In this document: positions 20,466 to 30,734 of the stretch, in pieces
Layout of the letters: every line of letters starts with the position of its first letter
Numbering within the stretch: position 1 is the stretch's first letter
The notes under the pieces: generated by a model
The model's database searches: none
The model's input: the letters and a program-made list of their open reading frames with translations, nothing else
What the model was told of the DNA's origin: nothing
From: Skeletonema tropicum
Taxonomy: Eukaryota > Bacillariophyta > Thalassiosirophyceae > Thalassiosirales > Thalassiosiraceae
Assembly (NCBI GenBank): GCA_037178625.1
Contig: CM074139.1
Location: 744,001 to 808,000 of the forward strand
Length of the DNA stretch: 64,000 nt
Reading direction: 5' to 3'
Program-made: the position numbers and the translations under genes

Positions 20466-20933
20466 GATGCTTTGTTAATATGTGGAGTGAGTGGTGGTGG
20501 TGATGGTGATGATGATGAACTGTTTTAGTCGATAGAAGAATTATGAGACTTGGAGGACTGGTATGGAGGAGGATGATACACGACCGCTCTTGCTTCATCA
20601 TATGTCATTCAAGCAAGAGCTTCACAGAAAACACTCATGGAAATTTTTTGATCTTGCTTGGGTTCACAAAATCGGTCACGCACAGCCGAGAATTTAAGAC
20701 AGCCATCTTGAGAAGGAGTCTCCAGTCTGATGCGACACACATTTTTCAAGCCAAGCCAATGCCAACGAACTTTTTTTACATGACCACTGTTGAACGTCGA
20801 AAAAGACATGCACAAGTTGGAAATAATGATGTCGTTAGGGTTGGAAACAATCGATGAACCAGGTAAATGAAAATAAAATGACACGAAGAAACTTTTTGGA
20901 GTTCAGCCGACACAACAATAAATAATAACAACA
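20466..20933. promoter_or_regulatory. Bidirectional promoter of Kazal-like and methyltransferase-like genes, unit C
   Basis: A 468-bp divergent intergenic region almost identical to 30267-30734. A single substitution (CTTCACAG versus CTTTACAG near 20620) is the clearest difference, so the C and E duplication is recent. It contains a purine GGTGGTGATG stretch next to the Kazal-like start. No TATA box can be assigned with confidence. Confidence 0.55.
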
Positions 20934-21371
20934 ATGATGAAAAAGAAGATGCAACAAACAATCCTAAGCCTTCTCCTGGCATCCCAAATTTTTTCCGTTT
21001 CAGCCCAGACTACTTCTGCACCACTTGCATCTGGTGAAGCTGTACCGTCCAAACTATCATCCATTGAAGAGGACGAGCACTGCAGTGGCGATGGCAGCTG
21101 TTACTCTGACAGTCTCAATGATGACTCTTCCGATGATGATGAAGGCGATGAAGAATATTATGATTCCAGTGATTATGACAGCCAAGAATACGAAGCAGAA
21201 GAAACAATAATAAACGAACAACTCCTCCTCGATCAACTCTACTCCTTCCTAACAACACCATCCTACGTCACCCTCCTAAAATCATCTGGACGTTTGTGGG
21301 TTTGGCAGTCTCCTCCGGTCAATTTGTCAACTTTGTGCTCGCAGCTAGGAGTCATTCCGCTCAGTACTTGA
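20934..21371 (+). pseudogene. 5' fragment of secreted methyltransferase-like gene, unit C
   Basis: The first 117 codons are identical to the gene at 30735, including the signal peptide and acidic Ser/Asp stretch. At 21284/21285 homology ends abruptly and a non-homologous tail of 28 codons follows to a stop. The methyltransferase region and later exons are missing. The break is the left junction of the retroelement-containing segment that runs to 25061. A short secreted acidic peptide could still be made. Confidence 0.85.
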
Positions 21372-24300
21372 TCGTCCGAATAAATTAGCATTCAGCCCTA
21401 CTTCGATGATCTCCACCGACGGAATTGTTTTCCTGCAGCGAAGGGAGAATGTTCGTCCCTAGGATTTTATCCCGCAAAGACCAACTGTAACCAACCAACA
21501 CAACTGTAGCTATGGCCGTTCCTTCCCTGCCGGTTGGAAGGGGGGGGGACGTAGTGATGATGGTGTTACGCTTGAGAATTCACATTCCACGATCTATTGA
21601 TGCTGTATTCGCTTGGAAACTTCTTTATCTCGATGTGACTCTTTCTGGATCGATGAATCGATGCACTCAACCATACAGTGTCTGATGAATGATTCTTCAG
21701 CATTGCGTGGCAGATCTTCTGATCACAGCTTCGTTATCATCCACGAGGGAGAAAGATAAGTTCAAGCATGAGTTTGTATAGCTGATCGCGTTGAGTCTTA
21801 TCAGAGTAGTCTAATGGATCGACATAAGTTGTTCGGAAATCGCGCTTACTGCATGGCTCCTTGAAGGGATATTGAGCGCACTTTTCGCCTATATCCAGTA
21901 GGATCATGATGGGTTCAAGTGGTCTCTGTTCGGTCTCCTTTAGATGGCAACGATAGACAAGAAATTAAGAATTTAAGTTGTACCCGGCTTTGTGAAAGCA
22001 ATGCCACCTTTTCTCTCGTTCAGTGCATTTGCTTTATTTTGCAGCAGTGACGATTTTTGATAGCCCGTACCTCTGCGGTAGGCAGTGGAGTTCCTGGTAG
22101 CCTCGAGTACACGAGATTCAAGCCAAAACATGTGCAAACTAATCTTGGCCTGCTTGGAAGTTATGTGCTTGATTGCATTCTTTGGATCGGGCGAACGTTG
22201 CGTGTCTACGGGTTGGAAGTCCTTCTCCGACATGCCGATCAATTTGGATGATATTATGCAATCCCGAGGGAGATCCTCCTTCCAAGCGTGCGAGGAAGTA
22301 TTCGGCACGGCAGGAAGAGCTTAATGATTGCCACATATCTTTACGTCCCACGAATTCGAAGCTTAATGTTTTCACTTCCTATCAAGTTGGTGGTGCTCAT
22401 TTGCATTTGGCTTCACCCCTCAATCGGCAGGTTAGTCTTGGAGTTACAGCTGCTATTGATTCTGCTACTGTGTTCCCGTATTTCGACGACCCGCTCAGAC
22501 TTTCAGTAGCGTATGCATACGTTGCCAAGAGTATTAAGGAACCACCCGACTGCGTGTTGCAGTACTTATGGGCGATGTCCTGGCATTTCTTTTGGGCATT
22601 CATTTACGTTGTTAAGGGTTACTGCAGGTTGAGGTACAATTTGGAGTGCAAGTACATTGCGCAGCTTTTTGGACAGGAGTTTCCGGATACAACTGGCTCG
22701 CAGGATATTTTGAAGGTGCATTGCTTAGCCACTGGTGGAGCTCCCAAGCAGGAAATCATCTCTTTTGACTCAGATGGCATTCCGTTTATAGTGGACTCAG
22801 GCGCCGACTGCATTATAAGCAATGTTCGTGCTCTTTTCAAGGATTTGTCTGCTATCTCAACGGTGGTCCACACTGCTAGCGGTCCTGACACCCGCACTCG
22901 TTACCAAGGTATTTTCATGCTACAGCTTCCAGATGACAACGGGGTTATTCATAGCTACGAGGTTCCTGGATGCGTCTATGACCCATACACCTCGTACAAT
23001 ATTCTCGGTGTTAGCAAGCTTAGCAAGTTCTTCGGGGATAAGTCAACTTCCAACGACCCCCGAGACAAAGACGGTACGAAAGCAGATTCTGGTGGCACGC
23101 GAACGCATCTTGCGTGGGATCATGAGCAGCATGAATTGCATTTTCTGCATCCTTCTAGAGAATACGGCCTTCCGATCCTTCATTTGTACAAAGGTACTTC
23201 GACTTTTCAAGCCTTCTGCTCGAGAATTTTCCCTTTCTATAACGAGGCGGTTCATTATGCCTTCTCCTCCGCTTACTCTGTGGCTCCAGTTTCTTCAGAG
23301 GTAGCTGCGGTGAACGAGGGAGATGTTATGGATACGGACGAAGTTGGTGGTGACGAGTGGTATACACCCGATGTGTGTGCTCCATGCAGTCCTCAACCTC
23401 AGCAGAAAGGCTCTAAGATATCAAATCAGTCGAATGGTTTTAAGTTAGGCGAGAGTGTGCTGTACGTCAAGTTCGTAAAGGACAGGAAGAAGGGGAAGAA
23501 AACTAAGACGCGTGTGTCCACGATTTCAGCAGTTTACGAGGGAGTCAACGCAGATGGGAAGACTCATATTATTCGTCTGGCAGATGGTACGAAGATGACA
23601 GTTCATGACTGTTACCTTCAGAAGCACCTTCAACCATCGTTTGACAATATTCCGCAGACTCCTCTCGATTATAAGAATGAAGTGGGCGTAGGCATTTCGC
23701 AGGAGGAAGCTCAGCGCCTGGCTCGACCTAAGGCTTTGTCGCCAGTGCAGCAGGAGTTACTTTCTTGGCATCACCGTCTTTACCACCTTAAGTTCAAGCG
23801 TATCTTCACGCTTGCTCGTTTGGGAATCCTTCCTAAGTCCCTTTTGGAGTGTGAGAAAACAGCACCTCTCTGTCTAGAATGTCAATTTGGTCAGGCCAAG
23901 CGTCGGGCTTGGAGATTTAAAGGAAAGAAATCTGGTTCAATTCAGAAGAAATCCGAGACCAAACCAGGGGATGGCGTATCGGTGGATCAAATCGTTAGTG
24001 CCCAGCCAGGGCTGGTTCCTCAGATGAGCGGTTTTCTTACGCACGATAGACTCTGGGGAGCAACAACATTTGTCGACCATGTGAGTGATTACGTTTACGT
24101 CCATCTTATGAAGAATTTCTCTATTGAGGAAACTTTATCAGCGAAGAAAGCCTTTGAGAAGATCTTTTCGGGGGCAGATTGTGAGGTCCGGTCATATAGA
24201 GCTGACAATGGACGCTTTGCTGATTCGAAATGGCAGGAATCTTGTGACAAGCTCGGTCAAGGGCTGACGTTTTGTGGCGTAGGTAACCACAGACAGAACG

Positions 24301-25061
24301 GAAAGATTGAAGCCAAGAATAAACAGTTGACGCTTGCTGCTAGGACGCTACTCTTGCACGGGATGAGACTATGGCCTGAAATGATATCTACCTACTTCTG
24401 GCCATTTGCGATGAAAGCAGCAGCGGAAGCACACAACAAACTTGCAATTGATGCCGATGGAAATACTCCAGAATCACGCCTTTTCGGTGTCAAGCAACCT
24501 GAATCTCTACCAGTTCAATCCTTCCATACGTTATTCTGCCCGGTCTTCGTGTTAGACCATCGACTTCATTCAGCAGGAGGTTCTGTCCCGAAATGGGATC
24601 CTCGCGCTCGGTGTGGTGTATATCTTGGACATTCTCCCTTGCATGCTGGCAGTGTCGCTCTGGTATTCAATCCCTTGACGGGGAGAGTCTCGCCAGCGTA
24701 TCACGTAGTTTTCGATGACACTTTCTCAACTGTTCCTTACATGAGAGCCGCATCGTTGCCGCCAAATTGGGAGGATCTCGTCAAGAATTCTTCAGAGATT
24801 GCAACCACCGAAGAGTTTGATCTTGCAGAAAATTGGACAAATGAGTTAGATTCGGATAATTTGAATTCGCCCGTGCAAACGGCAGGTCCCTCCTTGACCA
24901 AGATTACGGACCCTTTTGCTATTGTTCCTGATCAGAATAACCACGATAGTGAATTAAGCCCCGCTCGAGCAACCTCCTCCTCAGAATCACGGAAACGTAC
25001 AGTGCAGCCTTCCGAGGGAGAGAAATCGGCACAAACATCTTCAAATAAGTTGAAGGTCAGC
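21285..25061 (+). mobile_element. Partial Copia (Ty1-type) retrotransposon segment
   Basis: The segment lies between two breakpoints: the cut methyltransferase-like gene on the left and the cut HSF-b gene start on the right. It encodes protease and integrase but no reverse transcriptase or RNase H. No long terminal repeats were found by eye at either end. The first 890 bases have no clear frame and may be a decayed gag or other filler DNA. It therefore looks like a rearranged fragment captured during duplication, not a clean insertion. Confidence 0.75.
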
Positions 25062-25106
25062 AGCAGGCATGATAATGTTATGACTGTTCGAGATAGTTAT
25101 GAATGA
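22173..25106 (+). pseudogene. Copia Pol fragment: protease, GAG-pre-integrase, integrase
   Basis: A long frame of about 977 codons whose first codon is TTG, so the true start is upstream or lost. An aspartic protease motif (FIVDSGADC, about residue 204) is followed by a GAG-pre-integrase zinc-binding segment (HHRLYHLKF...CLECQFGQAKR, about 530-578). The integrase core then has the three acidic positions in TFVDH (about 634), RADNG (about 677) and NGKIEAKN (about 711). The Ser-rich linker that normally leads into reverse transcriptase is reached and then cut. The last 15 codons read through the HSF-b promoter in antisense before stopping at 25106. Non-autonomous. Confidence 0.85.
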
Positions 25107-25726
25107 TAAATTGCCAAAAGTATGATTAGAGTCATTGTCCAAGCGAGCGGGGCTCGTTCTGGCTTTTTATTCGTAGACTTTGTGTGTGTTTCCAAGTCGA
25201 CAGAGTACCTACATATCTTACATAGGACAGTTTGATGTGTTCGTATTGTATTCGTAGAATGATTCAATGTCTCAAATAATTAGTACCGCTTGGTCACTCG
25301 TGAAGGAAAATGGACAGGCCTCTTTGACCGCCCAACATGTTCCCAAGAAAGTGAGAGCTTCAGTACATTTGGTGTCGTACTGGCACTGAGGTATCTTTCT
25401 GGAAATAAGAATTGCTGATCATATGCGAAAGTCGTACCACTGAGCCACTAGACGGAATGAGAATTCCTTTTTTAGTCTATTGTAAAAGCAGAAGCCTCTC
25501 GAGGCTCAATTTAACCAAAGAAAGAATCAACATTTGTGCCGTTCCTGTGAGCTGCTGACGCTGCTAAATAGAATTCGCATGCTTTTTCTGCGAATCGCTG
25601 GAACCAAATTTCTACACAGCAATCTTACATCATCATCAGTGTACCATACCTGACCATAAAACAACAACTTACTCATCCACAAACTACGCTGGACTAAGCA
25701 TCGGAACCCCCTTTTACGAAGGCTGA
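25062..25726 (+). promoter_or_regulatory. HSF-b/HSF-a promoter remnant and leader of unit D
   Basis: From about 25062 the sequence equals the HSF-b start region and promoter at 3113-3520, reading outward from the HSF-b ATG. Only the ATG and three codons of HSF-b remain on the minus strand (near 25062-25073) before the retroelement. It continues, with the empty TTAA and CTCTCGAG sites, into the HSF-a leader. A two-base insertion (GTGTACC) shifts the leader frame relative to other copies. Confidence 0.75.
25413..25454 (-). other. 42-bp tRNA-like insertion
   Basis: Paralogs read ATAAGAATGAATGAGAATTCC; unit D has 42 extra bases exactly between ATAAGAAT and GAATGAG. On the minus strand the insert contains TAGTGGCTCAGTGGTA, matching the tRNA A-box/D-arm consensus (TGGCNNAGTGG). 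There is no B box, so it is at most the 5' half of a tRNA, not a tRNA gene. Confidence 0.55.
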
Positions 25727-25730
25727 GGAC

Positions 25731-27053
25731 ATGGAGAAGACAATAGACAAATACCAACACATCGACGACGACACAATCTCGAATGATGCGGCTCCTCCAG
25801 CGAGGGCAATTGAACAAACTGATGTAGCCCCAGCGCCAGAACGAGAAGGCCTCAAGCTCCTATTCGCCGCATCTAAAATCGAGACCGATATGGACCCCCA
25901 GGACAAGGCCGAAGATGCCGATGTCGAAGCGAACGGGGCTTCTCAAGCTCAAGCTCAAGCTCAAGCTCAAGTGGCATCTAGCATCACAGTAGTCAGCAAC
26001 GGGACCGTCGCTGGTGCCGCCGACCTCGAATCCGGAAACGGCGGAGAAACAGGAGAGGCAGCAGCAGCCTACTTCACCGAGAATGACTCCGAGATCGAGA
26101 CCGAGACCGAGAACTTAGCCATCGCGGCTCTCGAGAATCAGGAAAAGAGCTTTCCTCAAATCCTACATGAGATCCTTGCCACGACGGAGTGTCAGCCCAT
26201 CCTTCACTGGCTTCCCGATGGCTTCTCGTTCCTTATTGTGGACAAGCAACGATTCTCTAGTGAGATTCTACCCCAATACTTCAGGGGTGCCCTATTGAAT
26301 AGCTTCATCCGAAAGCTCAACCGATGGGGATTCCGCAGAGTCAAGAGTCGTTTCAAGGGAGAGGAATCCTCGTTTGCACACAGGAACTTTGTCCGTGACA
26401 AGCCTTGGCTGTGCATGAAAATGAGGTGCAAGTCCAAGCCAAGCTATCACAAAGTTCCTTCTGCTAAGAAAGCGACGCAGAAGAAGAAGAAGACCAAGCA
26501 AAAATCTACAGCTATTACTGAGGCGTCCGATGGCAAGAGTCTTGCCGCTCCTGCCGCTGCCGGCATTGTGGTACCTACAAAAGCCCCTCCCCCCTTCTTG
26601 GCAACGAATGGCACGGACAATGGGGCATTTGTTCCCACTTTCTCACGCATGGCAATATCGGAACATGAACCGCTGCCACTGCCTGATCCTCATCGTAATC
26701 CAACCTTACACTTATCCAAGGCTGCTCCTGTACCTGTAGCTCCAGCTCGCTTTCCTTCCACCGCCGATTCTTCGACCATGCAAGAAAGGCAGCACGATCA
26801 TCCGCATCAGCACCTTGTCTATCATCAACATCAACAACGCATCTTCCATGAAAGGCAAATCCTCATTGCTCAAATGCATCGACGGCATCAGCTTCAAGTG
26901 GAGATGCAGCGTCTCAATCAGATGTCGTCACTGATTGCAGAGCAACAATTTGATGCCAGCAGTCGTGCTGCCCAGCAGAGAGCCATGATGGCAAAGTATG
27001 CAAGTGATATGTTGAAGAGTAGCCACAATTATCACAGAGGAGGGAGGAAGTAA
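25731..27053 (+). CDS. HSF-type transcription factor, subfamily a copy D
   Basis: An intact 440-residue paralog. The DNA-binding domain protein is identical to copy A, but shares silent changes with copy E (TTCAGGGGTGCC and CGCAGAGTC). The linker before the His-rich tail reads FPSTADSSTMQ, and the C-terminus reads SHNYHRGGRK, both resembling the diverged copy F rather than A-C. The 3' flank resembles copy A. The gene is thus mosaic. Expected role as for the other copies: nuclear DNA-binding factor. Confidence 0.92.
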   Translation: MEKTIDKYQHIDDDTISNDAAPPARAIEQTDVAPAPEREGLKLLFAASKIETDMDPQDKAEDADVEANGASQAQAQAQAQVASSITVVSNGTVAGAADLESGNGGETGEAAAAYFTENDSEIETETENLAIAALENQEKSFPQILHEILATTECQPILHWLPDGFSFLIVDKQRFSSEILPQYFRGALLNSFIRKLNRWGFRRVKSRFKGEESSFAHRNFVRDKPWLCMKMRCKSKPSYHKVPSAKKATQKKKKTKQKSTAITEASDGKSLAAPAAAGIVVPTKAPPPFLATNGTDNGAFVPTFSRMAISEHEPLPLPDPHRNPTLHLSKAAPVPVAPARFPSTADSSTMQERQHDHPHQHLVYHQHQQRIFHERQILIAQMHRRHQLQVEMQRLNQMSSLIAEQQFDASSRAAQQRAMMAKYASDMLKSSHNYHRGGRK

Positions 27054-27420
27054 ATAAGAGTAGAAGAAAACACAAATGACAACACATGAACATGCTGAAA
27101 CAATATTGTTCAAAATCTATATAGGGAATTGAGTTTGAATACATTATGATGTCATCTTTAGTTGCCAGTTGCTTGGGGTATTGTTTGAAGATATATTCTG
27201 CTGTGTTTTATCAAGTTGGCATTTCGTGTATATTGTACATGTATATGATAAGATCGAACAGACAACAGAACACTATGTTCAAAAGAAATCGTATTGATCA
27301 CCGCATCGAGAGCAAGACAAAAAGCTATCATTCTGAAAAGAAGTTGTTCTCTATTTCATAATTATTCTCTATTTTCTCATACTAAACAAGGCAACAATAC
27401 AATATACTCCTATCAACTGA

Positions 27421-27662
27421 CTACTCATCAGCATTATCATCCGGGACAGTAGGAGTAGGAGCCGTAGTACAATCCGGATCAGCCCGAATATCACACAAGA
27501 CATTCACAGCCGCAGCCTGAGCACAGGATGGATTCCCATAATATTTCCCATCACACCCCACGACCGGTTTCAAACTACGATTGCATCCAAAGCGTGGCTT
27601 GACACAGTGACCAGTCTGCTGTTCCGTCAAGAATTGACCGTCACATACCCCCATGGGTAGTT
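27421..27662 (-). pseudogene. Truncated Kazal-like gene, unit D
   Basis: The C-terminal 77 codons remain, with the same variant residues as the unit A remnant. Homology ends at 27662 within the GGGTAGTT string, where the HSF promoter duplicate begins. The signal peptide, coiled coil and first Cys residues are missing. Confidence 0.82.
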
Positions 27663-28076
27663 ATAATTAGTACCGCTTGGTCACTCGTGAAGGAAAATGG
27701 ACAGGCCTCTTTGACCGCCCAACATGTTCCCAAGAAAGTGAGAGCTTCAGTACATTTGGTGTCGTACTGGCACTGAGGTATCTTTCTGGAAATAAGAATG
27801 AATGAGAATTCCTTTTTTAGTCTATTGTAAAAGCATAACTTGAAGCCTCTCGAGGCTCAATTTAACCAAAGAAAGAATCAACATTTGTGTTCCTGTGAGC
27901 TGCTGACGCTGCTAAATAGAATTCGCATGCTTTTTCTGCGAATCGCTGGAACCAAATTTCTACACAGCAATCTTACATCATCATCAGTACCATACCTGAC
28001 CATAAAACAACAACTTACTCATCCACAAACTACGCTGGACTAAGCATCGGAACCCCCTTTTACGAAGGCTGAGGAC
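27663..28076 (+). promoter_or_regulatory. HSF promoter remnant and leader of unit E
   Basis: About 170 bp equals the region at 3330-3500, starting at the ATAATTAGTACCGC segment. The leader of HSF-a follows. It contains the empty TTAA and CTCTCGAG sites. A seven-base AACTTGA insertion precedes the CTCTCGAG site. The join to the unit D Kazal-like remnant shows that units D and E are separated by one duplication junction. Confidence 0.7.
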
Positions 28077-29405
28077 ATGGAGAAGACAATAGACAAATAC
28101 CAACACATCGACGACGACACAATCTCGAATGATGCGGCTCCTCCAGCGAGGGCAATTGAACAAACTGATGTAGCCCCAGCGCCAGAACGAGAAGGCCTCA
28201 AGCTCCTATTCGCCGCATCTAAAATCGAGACCGATATGGACCCCCAGGACAAGGCCGAAGATGCCGATGTCGAAGCGAACGGGGCTTCTCAAGCTCAAGC
28301 TCAAGCTCAAGCTCAAGTGGCATCTAGCATCACAGTAGTCAGCAACGGGACCGTCGCTGGTGCCGCCGACCTCGAATCCGGAAACGGCGGAGAAACAGGA
28401 GAGGCAGCAGCAGCCTACTTCACCGAGAATGACTCCGAGATCGAGACCGAGACCGAGAACTTAGCCATCGCGGCTCTCGAGAATCAGGAAAAGAGCTTTC
28501 CTCAAATCCTACATGAGATCCTTGCCACGACGGAGTGTCAGCCCATCCTTCACTGGCTTCCCGATGGCTTCTCGTTCCTTATTGTGGACAAGCAACGATT
28601 CTCTAGTGAGATTCTACCCCAATACTTCAGGGGTGCCCTATTGAATAGCTTCATCCGAAAGCTCAACCGATGGGGATTCCGCAGAGTCAAGAGTCGTTTC
28701 AAGGGAGAGGAATCCTCGTTTGCACACAGGAACTTTGTCCGTGACAAGCCTTGGCTGTGCATGAAAATGAGGTGCAAGTCCAAGCCAAGCTATCACAAAG
28801 TTCCTTCTGCTAAGAAAGCGACGCAGAAGAAGAAGAAGACCAAGCAAAAATCTACAGCTATTACTGAGGCGTCCGATGGCAAGAGTCTTGCCGCTCCTGC
28901 CGCTGCCGGCATTGTGGTACCTACAAAAGCCCCTCCCCCCTTCTTGGCAACGAATGGCACGGACAATGGGGCATTTGTTCCCACTTTCTCACGCATGGCA
29001 ATATCGGAACATGAACCACTGCCACTGCCTGATCCTCATCGTAATCCAACCTTACACTTACCCAAGGCTGCTCCTGTACCTGTAGCTCCAGCTCGCTTTC
29101 TTTCCGCCGCTGGTACTGGTACGTCGACCATGCAAGAAAGGCAGCACGATCATCCGCATCAGCACCTTGTCTATCATCAACATCAACAACGCATCTTCCA
29201 TGAAAGGCAAATCCTCATTGCTCAAATGCATCGGCGTCATCAGCTTCAAGTGGAGATGCAGCGTCTCAATCAGATGTCGTCACTGATTGCAGAGCAACAA
29301 TTTGATGCCAGCAGTCGTGCTGCCCAGCAGAGAGCCATGATGGCAAAGTATTCAAGTGATATGTTGAAGAGTAGCCTCAATTATCACAGAGGAGGGAGGA
29401 AGTAA
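28077..29405 (+). CDS. HSF-type transcription factor, subfamily a copy E
   Basis: An intact 442-residue paralog in the only complete module. Four Gln-Ala hexanucleotide units as in A and D. The DNA-binding domain (about 141-235) is identical in protein to the other copies. Differences are confined to the Lys-rich stretch, which lacks one Gln-Lys step, and single residues near the C-terminus (SLNYHRGGRK). The convergent Kazal-like gene begins 375 bp beyond the stop. Same inferred function as copy A. Confidence 0.92.
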   Translation: MEKTIDKYQHIDDDTISNDAAPPARAIEQTDVAPAPEREGLKLLFAASKIETDMDPQDKAEDADVEANGASQAQAQAQAQVASSITVVSNGTVAGAADLESGNGGETGEAAAAYFTENDSEIETETENLAIAALENQEKSFPQILHEILATTECQPILHWLPDGFSFLIVDKQRFSSEILPQYFRGALLNSFIRKLNRWGFRRVKSRFKGEESSFAHRNFVRDKPWLCMKMRCKSKPSYHKVPSAKKATQKKKKTKQKSTAITEASDGKSLAAPAAAGIVVPTKAPPPFLATNGTDNGAFVPTFSRMAISEHEPLPLPDPHRNPTLHLPKAAPVPVAPARFLSAAGTGTSTMQERQHDHPHQHLVYHQHQQRIFHERQILIAQMHRRHQLQVEMQRLNQMSSLIAEQQFDASSRAAQQRAMMAKYSSDMLKSSLNYHRGGRK

Positions 29406-29780
29406 GAGTAGAAGAAACAAAAATGACACATGAACATGCTGAAACAATATTGTTCAAAATCTATATAGGGAACTGAGTTTGAATATATGATATCATCTAT
29501 AGGTGCCAGTTGGCTGGGGTATTGTTTGAAGATATGTTCTGCTGTGTTTTATCAAGATGGCCTTTCGTGTATATTGTGCATGTATATGATAAGATCGAGC
29601 AGAGAACAGAACACTATGTTAAATAGAAATCGTAATGCCCACGAAACTACCAAATCACCGCACATATCAAGAGCAAGAAAAAGGCTGTCATTCTGAAAAG
29701 AAGTTGTTCTCTATTTCAAAATTATTCTCTATTTTCTCATACTAAACAAGGCAACAATACAATATACTCCTATCAACTGA

Positions 29781-30266
29781 CTACTCATCAGCATTATCAT
29801 CCGGGACAGTATTAGTAGGAGCCGTAGTACAATCCGGATCAGCCCGAATATCACACAAGACATTCACAGCCGCAGCCTGAGCACAAGATGGATTGCCATA
29901 ATATTTCCCATCACACCCCACGACCGGTTTCAAACTACGATTGCATCCAAAACGTTGCTTGACACAGTGACCAGTCTGCTGTTCCGTCAAGAACTGACCA
30001 TCACATACCCCCATGGGTAGTTGGCAGTAACATTGATTTCCTCCATAGCCGTTATCGCATTGAGGAAGGTCGCTGCATTCCTCGTCGAATGTGCAAGAGG
30101 TGCTACTGCTGTTCTCCAATTGTTGTTCTAGCATGTCGATACGTTCTTCCATACGATTGATTTCATGTTGTAGTTGATAGGTGTTGCGGAGTCTGGCGTT
30201 ACTGGCGGAGGTTGTGGAGAGGGTGAGGAGAAAGAGTGTGGTGAATGATGAGATGCGGGACATCAT
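29781..30266 (-). CDS. Secreted Kazal-like Cys-rich protein, unit E
   Basis: An intact 161-residue sister of the gene at 19974, shorter by two Ser codons after the coiled coil. Signal peptide (residues 1-21), coiled coil (about 28-52) and the Kazal-like GCDGKYYGNPSC block are all kept, and all Cys positions agree. The product should be secreted and may inhibit proteases or bind extracellular ligands. Its start lies 468 bp from the divergent methyltransferase-like gene. Confidence 0.8.
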   Translation of the reverse strand: MMSRISSFTTLFLLTLSTTSASNARLRNTYQLQHEINRMEERIDMLEQQLENSSSTSCTFDEECSDLPQCDNGYGGNQCYCQLPMGVCDGQFLTEQQTGHCVKQRFGCNRSLKPVVGCDGKYYGNPSCAQAAAVNVLCDIRADPDCTTAPTNTVPDDNADE

Positions 30267-30734
30267 GATGCTTTGTTAATATGTGGAGTGAGTGGTGGTG
30301 GTGATGGTGATGATGATGAACTGTTTTAGTCGATAGAAGAATTATGAGACTTGGAGGACTGGTATGGAGGAGGATGATACACGACCGCTCTTGCTTCATC
30401 ATATGTCATTCAAGCAAGAGCTTTACAGAAAACACTCATGGAAATTTTTTGATCTTGCTTGGGTTCACAAAATCGGTCACGCACAGCCGAGAATTTAAGA
30501 CAGCCATCTTGAGAAGGAGTCTCCAGTCTGATGCGACACACATTTTTCAAGCCAAGCCAATGCCAACGAACTTTTTTTACATGACCACTGTTGAACGTCG
30601 AAAAAGACATGCACAAGTTGGAAATAATGATGTCGTTAGGGTTGGAAACAATCGATGAACCAGGTAAATGAAAATAAAATGACACGAAGAAACTTTTTGG
30701 AGTTCAGCCGACACAACAATAAATAATAACAACA
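30267..30734. promoter_or_regulatory. Bidirectional promoter of Kazal-like and methyltransferase-like genes, unit E
   Basis: Near-identical to 20466-20933. It drives two genes with signal peptides in opposite directions, so coordinated expression of two secreted products is plausible. No specific operator can be named. Confidence 0.55.

Noticed and set aside
20398..20601. Frame rich in His on the minus strand upstream of the Kazal-like gene
   Set aside because: Arises from GGTGATG repeats in the promoter region; the duplicate at 30199 adds no protein-level evidence.
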